Source: AC-32 sp963763475
Lineage (GTDB): Bacteria; Actinomycetota; Thermoleophilia; Gaiellales; Gaiellaceae
Assembly: GCA_963763475.1 (NCBI GenBank)
Contig: CAVXOR010000005.1
Location: forward strand, 1-64,000
Reading direction: 5' to 3'
DNA: 64,000 nt
Part shown: positions 58,250 to 64,000 of the stretch, piece by piece
Position numbering within the stretch: position 1 is the stretch's first letter
How the letters are laid out: each line of letters begins with the position of its first letter
The notes under the pieces: model-generated
The model's input: the letters and a program-made list of their open reading frames with translations, nothing else
Database searches by the model: none
What the model was told of the DNA's origin: nothing
Position numbers and translations under genes: made by a program

Positions 58250-59269
58250 CTAGCTATGGACCTTGGCCAGCGTCTTCAGGCCGGCCTGCTTGACCGCCTT
58301 GGGGACCGGGACGAACAGCAGCTTCGGCCCGTAGGTCTGCCCCCGGTTCAGCGCCCAGGTGATGAACTTCTTCAGCTCGGCGGCCTTGCCGGTCTTCTGC
58401 GGCACGATCACCCAGGTGAAGGTGCAGATCGGGTAGGCGTTCTTCGCCCGCGGGTTGGGATCGACCGCCGTGAAGGCGTTCTGGCTGTTGTGGAGCTTGC
58501 GGATCGAGTCCGCGGCCGCCTGGATCTGCTTCAGGCCCGGCAGCGTGAACTTGCCTGCGCGGTTGCGGACCTTGGCGATCTTGAAGTGGTTCTTGAGCGA
58601 GTAGGCGACGTCGACGTACGTGATGCCGCCGGGCGTGCTCTGCAGCTTGGCCGCCACGCCGGAGCTGCCGCGCGCACCGACGCCGACGGGGAAGCTCGGC
58701 TGCGTGCCCTTGCCGATCTTGTCCTTCCACGCCTTGCTCACGTGCGAGAGGTAGTCGGTGAAGTTGTAGCTCGTGCCGCTCCCGTCGCTGCGGTAGATCG
58801 GGACGATCTTCTCGTGTGGCAGCTTGACGCCCTTGTTGAGCTTCTTGATCGCCGAGTTGTCCCAGTACTTGATCGAGCCGCTGTAGATCGCGGCGATGAT
58901 CGGGCCCGTCAGCTTGAGGCCGTAGCCGACGCCGCTGACGTTGTACGGAATCGACGTGGCGGAGAACGCCCAGGGAATCTGCACGCAACCCCTGCATGCA
59001 GAGGCCTGGTCCGGCGTCAGTGGCGCATCGCTCGCGCCGAAGTCGACCGAGCGTGCCGTGATCGCGGCGATGCCGCCGCCGCTGCCGATGCCGCTGTAGT
59101 TGACGCTTCCACTGTGGTAGTGCTGCGTCCAGGCGGTCACCAGCGGGACGACGAACGTGCTGCCGGCGCCGGACAGCGACGCTGTCGGCCGGGCCGAGGC
59201 CAGACCGGTCAGCACGGCGGCCGCAACACCGAGCGCCGCGAGGATCGCGGCAAGTCGCTTGCTAGTCAA
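58250..59269 (-). CDS. pstS: Phosphate ABC transporter substrate-binding protein
   Basis: 339 residues. A signal peptide (LAAILAALGVAAAVLTGLASA) and PstS motifs: LSGAGSTFVVPLVTAW, VNYSGIGSGGGIAAI, DFGASDAPLTPDQ, IYSGSIKYWDN, IVPIYRSDGSGTSYNFTDYL and TPGGITYVDVAYS. It binds phosphate outside the membrane. The TTG start at 59269 follows a strong GAGAGGAGAG site. It is divergent from pstC, with 147 bp between the starts. Confidence 0.94.
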   Translation of the reverse strand: MTSKRLAAILAALGVAAAVLTGLASARPTASLSGAGSTFVVPLVTAWTQHYHSGSVNYSGIGSGGGIAAITARSVDFGASDAPLTPDQASACRGCVQIPWAFSATSIPYNVSGVGYGLKLTGPIIAAIYSGSIKYWDNSAIKKLNKGVKLPHEKIVPIYRSDGSGTSYNFTDYLSHVSKAWKDKIGKGTQPSFPVGVGARGSSGVAAKLQSTPGGITYVDVAYSLKNHFKIAKVRNRAGKFTLPGLKQIQAAADSIRKLHNSQNAFTAVDPNPRAKNAYPICTFTWVIVPQKTGKAAELKKFITWALNRGQTYGPKLLFVPVPKAVKQAGLKTLAKVHS

Positions 59270-59356
59270 TTGGTCTCTCTCCTCTCAGTCTGCGTAGCAC
59301 CACCACCAGCGTCGCTCGCCGCCGGAGAGGCGTGGGCTGAAAGGCCGTTGTGATCT

Positions 59357-59374
59357 GGTAACGGTCCGGTGACG
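59357..59374. promoter_or_regulatory. Candidate Pho-box-like direct repeat
   Basis: GGTAACG (59357-59363) and GGTGACG (59368-59374) are seven-base direct repeats spaced by four bases, the 11-bp period typical of PhoB/PhoP operators. On the other strand they read CGTCACC and CGTTACC. They lie between pstS and pstC, next to a two-component pair. Only two repeats are seen. Confidence 0.4.
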
Positions 59375-59416
59375 CCGGGGAGGAAACGCCGGTGTGCTCG
59401 TTACGGTGGCCTGGCT

Positions 59417-60382
59417 GTGAGCGCGGTCACTGCAGCCGAGCGCCTGGGTCACGGCCGTCGCCTCCGCGACTGGTTCGGCGACCGCGTTCTACTCGGCGTG
59501 ACCGGGCTCGCCTCGCTGGCCGCGATCGCCGTGATGGTCGCGATCGTCCTGAAGGTCTTCGGCGAGTCGAAGCTCGCGTACGACAAGTTCGGGATCGCGT
59601 TTCTCTGGGGGCGCGTCTGGGACGCGAACGTCGACGTCTACGGAGCGCTGCCGTTCATCTACGGCACGGCGGTCACCTCGCTGATGGCGCTCGTGATCGC
59701 GGTGCCGCTCGCGATCGCGATCGCCCTCTTCCTGAGCGAGCTCGCTCCGCGCGGTGTCGGTGGTGTGATCGGAGCGCTGGTGGAGACCCTCGCCGCCGTG
59801 CCCAGCGTCGTGCTCGGACTGTGGGGGATCCTCGTGCTCGGGCCGTTCGCGGCCGATCATCTCGAGCCCTGGCTGCAGGACACCCTCGGCTTCATCCCGC
59901 TCTTCAGCGGCACCCCGCAGTCGAGCGGGATCTTCATCGCGGGCCTGGTGCTCGCGATCATGGTCGTCCCGATCGTGGCCAGCGTCTGCCGCGAGCTCTT
60001 CCTGAGCGTCCCGCACGAGCTGGAGGAGGGCGCGCTCGCGCTCGGCGCGACACGCTGGGAGATGGTCAAGGGCGTCGTGCTCTCCTCGTCTCGGCCCGGG
60101 ATCGCAGCGGCGGTCATCCTCGGCCTCGGCCGGGCGATCGGCGAGGCGATCGCCGTCACTCAGGTGATCGGCGCCGGCGCCACGATCCAGTGGTCGCTGT
60201 TCAGCACGGGCGACACGCTGGCGAGCCGCATCGCCGGCCAGTACCAGGGCGCCGTCTCCAAGATGCAGGTCTCGGCACTCTTCTACCTCGGGGCGATCCT
60301 GCTCGTGATCGGCCTGGTCACCAACCTGGTCGCACGGCTGATCGTTCGCCGCTTCGACCCACACCGGATCGGTGCGGACTGA
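59417..60382 (+). CDS. pstC: Phosphate ABC transporter permease PstC
   Basis: 321 residues with about six membrane helices and the permease EAA-type loop (VPHELEEGALALGATRWEMVKGVVL), plus AVPSVVLGLWGILVLGP and GLGRAIGEAIAVTQVIG. GTG 59417 has TACGGT nine bases upstream; the frame is open to GTG 59369, which would add a basic stretch. Stop overlaps pstA as TGATG. Confidence 0.94.
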   Translation: MSAVTAAERLGHGRRLRDWFGDRVLLGVTGLASLAAIAVMVAIVLKVFGESKLAYDKFGIAFLWGRVWDANVDVYGALPFIYGTAVTSLMALVIAVPLAIAIALFLSELAPRGVGGVIGALVETLAAVPSVVLGLWGILVLGPFAADHLEPWLQDTLGFIPLFSGTPQSSGIFIAGLVLAIMVVPIVASVCRELFLSVPHELEEGALALGATRWEMVKGVVLSSSRPGIAAAVILGLGRAIGEAIAVTQVIGAGATIQWSLFSTGDTLASRIAGQYQGAVSKMQVSALFYLGAILLVIGLVTNLVARLIVRRFDPHRIGAD

Positions 60383-61266
60383 TGTCCCCGCCGCCGCCGG
60401 CACTCGAGCTCAAGGGCCGCGGGCGCACGCGCCGCAGGCTCTTCATGAACCGCGTCGCCGAGGTTGTCGCCCTGATCGCCGCGCTCACGGCCGTCGCGGT
60501 GCTGGGGATCGTGGTCTGGTCGGTGGCCAAGCGCGGCGCCTCGCAGCTCTCGCTCGACTTCCTCACCAAGGACCTGCCGCTGTTCGGCCAGCCCGGCGGC
60601 GGGATCGCGCCGTTGATCGTCGGCTCGGCCATCCTCGTGGGGATCGCTGCGCTGATCGCGGTGCCGACCGGCGTGCTGATCGCGATCTTCACCGACGAGT
60701 TCGCGCCGCCGAGGGTGGGTCGCGCGATCCAAATGGTGATCGACCTGATGAACGGCCTGCCCTCGATCATCATCGCGATCTTCGTCTTCGGCCTGCTCGT
60801 CTACGGGCATCCGCAGAACGGCCTCGCCGGCTCGTACGGGCTGGCGATCGTGATGCTCCCGCTCGTCACGCGCGCGACCCAGGAAGTGCTCCGCCTGGTG
60901 CCGAGCAGTCAGCGAGAAGGAGCGCTTGCGCTGGGGGCGAGCCGCTGGCGGACCGTGCTCGGCGTGGTGCTGCCGAGCGCTCTCGGTGGGATCGTCACCG
61001 GCAGCGTGCTCGCCGTCGCCCGTGCGGTCGGCGAGACCGCTCCCCTGCTGTTCGTGACCTCGATCTACGCGAACACGATCCAGTGGGATCCGCGGCATGC
61101 GCTGCCGAACATGCCGGTGCAGATCTTCATCTGGTCCGAGTCGCCAGACCCGCAGGATCACGAGCGCGCCTGGGCGACCGCGCTGGTGCTGATCGTGTTC
61201 GTGCTCGTGACGAGCCTGCTGGCCAGGCTCGCGCTGGCCCGGAGCCGCCGCAACATGATCCGATGA
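60382..61266 (+). CDS. pstA: Phosphate ABC transporter permease PstA
   Basis: 294 residues with six hydrophobic segments. Typical PstA stretches: GGIAPLIVGSAILVGIAALIAVPTGVLIAIF, LNGLPSIIIAIFVFG in family form, QREGALALGASRWRTVLGVVLP and VARAVGETAPLLFV. It forms the channel with PstC. ATG 60382 overlaps the pstC stop by one base and its stop overlaps pstB as ATGA. Confidence 0.95.
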   Translation: MSPPPPALELKGRGRTRRRLFMNRVAEVVALIAALTAVAVLGIVVWSVAKRGASQLSLDFLTKDLPLFGQPGGGIAPLIVGSAILVGIAALIAVPTGVLIAIFTDEFAPPRVGRAIQMVIDLMNGLPSIIIAIFVFGLLVYGHPQNGLAGSYGLAIVMLPLVTRATQEVLRLVPSSQREGALALGASRWRTVLGVVLPSALGGIVTGSVLAVARAVGETAPLLFVTSIYANTIQWDPRHALPNMPVQIFIWSESPDPQDHERAWATALVLIVFVLVTSLLARLALARSRRNMIR

Positions 61267-62129
61267 GCGAGGAGGAGGAAGTGACCGAGACCGTTACGAT
61301 GCCGCCGATGAGGCCGGTTGATGTCGCCGAGCGCGAAGAGGCCCGGCCGCACGCCGCAGAGACGGTCTTCGAGCTCGAGAGCCTCACCGTCCGCTACGGG
61401 TCGAATCTCGCGCTCAAGGACGTCGGCCTCGGGATCGAGCAGAACCTTGTCACCGCGGTGATCGGCCCCTCGGGTTGCGGCAAGAGCACGTTCATCCGCT
61501 GCCTGAACCGCATGAACGACACGGTCGCCAGCTTCAAGCTCGACGGCCGTGTGCTCTACCACGGGATCGACCTCTATGGCAACGGGGTCGAGCCGGTCGA
61601 GGTGCGCCGACGGATCGGGATGGTCTTCCAGCGGCCCAACCCGTTCCCGAAGACGATCTACGACAACGTCGCCTGGGCGCCGCGTGTGCTCGGGATGAAG
61701 AAGGACCTCGACGACCGGGTCGAGCGGGCACTGCACGGCGCCGCGCTCTGGGACGAGGTCAAGGACCGGCTCCGCAAGAGCGCGCTCTCGTTGTCAGGCG
61801 GGCAGCAGCAGCGACTGTGCATCGCGCGCGCGATCGCGATCGAGCCGGAGGTGCTGCTGCTGGACGAGCCGGCCTCCGCGCTCGACCCGATCGCCACGCA
61901 GAAGATCGAGGAGCTGATGCGCGACCTGAAGCAGCAGTACACGATCGTGATCGTGACCCACAACATGCAGCAGGCCGCCCGCGTGGCCGACCGGACGGCG
62001 TTCTTCAGCCTCGAGGTCGACCAGGGTCAGCGCTACGGCGTGCTGGTCGAGTACGACCAGACGGAGAAGATCTTCACCGCCCCCGCCGACAAGCGCACCG
62101 AGGACTACGTCACCGGTCGCTTCGGATGA
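61263..62129 (+). CDS. pstB: Phosphate ABC transporter ATP-binding protein
   Basis: 288 residues. Walker A IGPSGCGKSTFIRCLNRMND, Q-loop MVFQRPNPFPKTIYDNVAWA, signature LSLSGGQQQRLCIARAIA, Walker B VLLLDEPASALDP and the H-loop IVIVTHNMQQAARVAD. About 35 residues precede the usual PstB start. ATGA overlaps on both sides tie pstA-pstB-phoU together. Confidence 0.97.
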   Translation: MSEEEEVTETVTMPPMRPVDVAEREEARPHAAETVFELESLTVRYGSNLALKDVGLGIEQNLVTAVIGPSGCGKSTFIRCLNRMNDTVASFKLDGRVLYHGIDLYGNGVEPVEVRRRIGMVFQRPNPFPKTIYDNVAWAPRVLGMKKDLDDRVERALHGAALWDEVKDRLRKSALSLSGGQQQRLCIARAIAIEPEVLLLDEPASALDPIATQKIEELMRDLKQQYTIVIVTHNMQQAARVADRTAFFSLEVDQGQRYGVLVEYDQTEKIFTAPADKRTEDYVTGRFG

Positions 62130-62806
62130 GCAACGTCCGCGTGACTTTCCAGGAAGAGCTCGACCAGCTCGAGGCGAGCCTCCAGGAGGAGGGAGCGCTC
62201 GTCCTCCGGGTCCTGCGCGGCGCGCTGAACGCGCTGGCCCAGCGCGACGTCGAGCTGGCTGACGAGGTGATCGCCTTCGACGACGACGTCGACCGCCAGT
62301 ACGTCTTGATCGAGGAGGCGATCCAGTCGCTGCTCGCCCGGCAGACGCCCGTCGCCACCGACCTGCGGCTCGTGCTCGCGATGCTCCACATGAACCTGCA
62401 CCTCGAGCGGATGGCCGACTACGCGGTCACCGTCGCCAAGCTGACCAAGCTCGTCGCCGACGTTGAGGGCGACCCGATGCTCGTCCAGAGCCTGCAGGAG
62501 ATGGGCGAGCGCGCCGAGGAGATGATCCGGGTCGCGCTCGACTCGTTCGCCAACCGCGACCTCGAGGCCGCCGAGTCGCTCGTCGAGCTCGACGAGCTGA
62601 TCGACCGCTCCAACCGCCGCTTCGTCGAGCGGGTGGTCGAGGTCGTCGGCGAGCCCGGTCTGCGCGAGTGGGTGCTGCGGATGGTGATCGTCTCGCGGAC
62701 GCTGGAGCGGATCGGCGACCACGCGGTCGACATCGGCGAGCAGACGGCCTACCTGCTGACCGCCGAGTTCCGCGAGTTCACGGACGCCTCGCACCCAGAC
62801 CGCTAG
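62126..62806 (+). CDS. phoU: Phosphate signalling protein PhoU
   Basis: 226 residues, two three-helix repeats with metal-binding acidic motifs (ELADEVIAFDDDVDRQY, DLEAAESLVELDELIDRSNRR) and RLVLAMLHMNLHLERMADYAV, VIVSRTLERIGDHAVDIGEQ. PhoU links the Pst transporter to the PhoR-type kinase. The kinase here has no sensor domain, which makes PhoU the likely input. Confidence 0.95.
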   Translation: MSNVRVTFQEELDQLEASLQEEGALVLRVLRGALNALAQRDVELADEVIAFDDDVDRQYVLIEEAIQSLLARQTPVATDLRLVLAMLHMNLHLERMADYAVTVAKLTKLVADVEGDPMLVQSLQEMGERAEEMIRVALDSFANRDLEAAESLVELDELIDRSNRRFVERVVEVVGEPGLREWVLRMVIVSRTLERIGDHAVDIGEQTAYLLTAEFREFTDASHPDR

Positions 62807-62813
62807 AACGTGA

Positions 62814-62838
62814 GGAGGGCCGGCTCAGCCGGCCCTCC
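62814..62838 (+). terminator. Intrinsic terminator of the pst-phoU operon
   Basis: An 11-bp perfect stem GGAGGGCCGGC pairs with GCCGGCCCTCC around TCA, 7 bases after the phoU stop. The remaining bases to 62949 hold no gene or further structure that I can recognise. Confidence 0.82.
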
Positions 62839-62949
62839 GTGCCTCGACGACGCCGGGGAGAGGGGGGAGGGGCGCCGCCGCGGGTTCCTTGCCTTGTCGA
62901 GAGATCCGACGGCGACGCGGGAGCGCTGTTAGCGGGCTTTACGGAATGT

Positions 62950-64000
62950 TCACCAGGGAGGCGGGTTGTGGGTCCAAGCGCCGCCGAGCATCGTCGCCAC
63001 GACCTCGATCTCGGCAAGCTCCCCGGGCTCGCAGGCGAGGGGATCGCGGTCGAGCACGACCAGGTCGGCGAGGTAGCCGGGGACGAGCTTGCCGCGACGG
63101 CGCTCGTCGCGGGCCAGCCAGGCCGGGGCCACCGTCGTCGCGTGCAGCGCCTGCTCGACGGTCAGCGCCTGCTCGGGCCGCCAGGCCTCCCGCTCGTCGA
63201 GCGTGCGGGCGACTCCGGCGCGGATCCCGAGCAGCGGGTCGAGCTCCTCGATCGGCGCGTCCGAGCCGTTGGCCAGCACGGCGCCAGAGTCCAGCAGGGA
63301 GCGGAACGCGTACGGCTCGCTCTCGAGCTCGCCCCAGAAGCGATCGGCCAGGTCACGGTCGGAGGGCGCGTGGCTGAACTGCACCGACGCCGCGATCCCG
63401 AGCTCGGCGAAGCGCGGGACGTCCTCCGGCGCCAGCAGCTGCGCGTGCTCGATCCGCTGGCGCAGGCCGAGCGGCTGCCAGGACTCGCGCGTCGCCTCGA
63501 AGGCGTCGAGCGCCTCGCGGTTGGCGAGGTCACCGATCGCGTGCACTGCGACCGGAAAGCCGGCGCCCGCCGCGTCGCGGATGTACTCCTCGAACTGCAC
63601 CCGGCTGGTGATCTCGACTCCGGAGCCGTCGAGCATGCGCGCGGTCTGCGAGCCGAGCGTGCCGTCCATGAACGCCTTCAGGTAACCGACCCGCAGGAGC
63701 GGCCCGCCGAGGCCGCTGCGCACGTCCACCCGCGCGAGCTCGCCGGCGAAGTCGGCGGGGATCGACTGCCAGACCCGCAGGCAGAGCGAGCCTTCCTCCT
63801 CGAGTCGCTGCCAGAAGCGGAGCGCGCCGAGCCAGCCGTCCTTGTCGTGCACCGCGGTCACCCCGCGAGAGGCGGCCAGGCGCACGCCGGTCCGCATCGC
63901 CTCGACGTACTCGTCGTCGGTCGTCTCGATGTAGCGGTCCCGGAAGTGCCAGCACGACTCCTCGCGCAGCACGCCCGTCGGCTCACCGCGGTCGTCGAGC
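62950..64000 (-). CDS. Amidohydrolase (YtcJ/NfdA-like, amidohydrolase_3), 5' end outside the window
   Basis: About 350 C-terminal residues of a metal-dependent amidohydrolase. Visible: GVTAVHDKDGWLGAL, SGVEITSRVQFEEYIRDAAGAGFPVAVHAIGDLANREALDAFE (metal His), RIEHAQLLAPEDVPRFAELGI, NGSDAPIEELDPLLGI (catalytic Asp) and the end GYLADLVVLDRDPL. The frame runs past GTG 63972 to the window edge (DDRGEPTG before VLRE), as expected inside this family of about 530 residues. The substrate is unknown. Confidence 0.88.
   Translation of the reverse strand, partial: LDDRGEPTGVLREESCWHFRDRYIETTDDEYVEAMRTGVRLAASRGVTAVHDKDGWLGALRFWQRLEEEGSLCLRVWQSIPADFAGELARVDVRSGLGGPLLRVGYLKAFMDGTLGSQTARMLDGSGVEITSRVQFEEYIRDAAGAGFPVAVHAIGDLANREALDAFEATRESWQPLGLRQRIEHAQLLAPEDVPRFAELGIAASVQFSHAPSDRDLADRFWGELESEPYAFRSLLDSGAVLANGSDAPIEELDPLLGIRAGVARTLDEREAWRPEQALTVEQALHATTVAPAWLARDERRRGKLVPGYLADLVVLDRDPLACEPGELAEIEVVATMLGGAWTHNPPPW

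Noticed and set aside
62947..62954. GTTCACC resembling a streptomycete Pho-box half
   Set aside because: A single copy at the 3' end of the amidohydrolase gene, after the phoU terminator; not in a promoter.
1..64000. Mobile elements, prophage, toxin-antitoxin, secretion or defence clusters
   Set aside because: No transposase, integrase, phage structural, restriction or nuclease-effector genes were recognised. The 41400 gene resembles proteins labelled plasmid stabilization but has no partner.

Overview
The window is about 64 kb of GC-rich (roughly 70%), densely coded bacterial chromosome. Gene content and protein style point to an actinobacterium of the Thermoleophilia type (Gaiellales/Solirubrobacterales-like). 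The indicators are NTGA start/stop overlaps, an actinobacterial CysO-CysM-Mec cysteine pathway, a DUF501 gene beside divIC, a cyclase-ATPase-TPR regulator and many FmdB/GYD/VOC-type small genes. No database search was possible, so the taxonomic placement is inference. I see no rRNA, CRISPR array, transposase, phage or plasmid genes. The region reads as core chromosome.

Layout. 1-7 kb: PD40-propeller protein, membrane protein, GYD protein, psuK-psuG (pseudouridine catabolism), FmdB zinc ribbon, LCP cell-wall ligase, ROK kinase, rsmI. 7-12.4 kb: degenerate M23 protein, then metG-tatD-rsmA-ispE. 12.4-20.2 kb: a 110-bp repeat array ending in tRNA-Gln, then glmU-prs-cax, a cyclase/ATPase/TPR regulator and small genes. 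20.2-31.6 kb: rplY-pth, lipoprotein, mfd, PpiC foldase, mazG-eno, pyk, frameshifted divIC, DUF501. 31.6-43.8 kb: HTH-receiver protein, PAP2 phosphatase, GAF/SpoIIE phosphatase, ugpQ, L,D-transpeptidase, TlpA-CcmH-CcdA, ferredoxin, VOC and flavin enzymes. 43.8-54.2 kb: NarX/NarL-like pair, radical SAM gene under a LexA-like box, MBL hydrolase, CorC-like protein, cupredoxin, moeB-cysO-cysM-mec operon, TPR protein, primary sigma factor. 54.3-64 kb: M20 peptidase, HxlR regulator, HD protein, two-component pair, divergent pstS / pstCAB-phoU, and an amidohydrolase cut by the right edge.

How genes work together. moeB, cysO, cysM and mec form a complete protein-bound sulfide to cysteine route. The RR/HK pair plus pstS-pstCAB-phoU make a phosphate sensing and uptake block. 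glmU, LCP, M23, L,D-transpeptidase and divIC serve the envelope and division. rplY, pth, metG, rsmA, rsmI and tRNA-Gln serve translation.

The most notable signals are in gene expression signals rather than gene content. (1) About 26 gene starts carry TAnnnT 6-10 bases upstream, the signature of leaderless transcripts. (2) Four genes appear to start with CTG inside CTGA stop/start overlaps, cysO being the clearest. (3) A tRNA-Gln gene is preceded by tandem copies of its own 5' part fused to hairpins. (4) Two intergenic elements of about 160 bp are near-perfect palindromes along their whole length. (5) Some divergent genes are separated by only 15-51 bp. I found no candidate for a new defence or secretion system.
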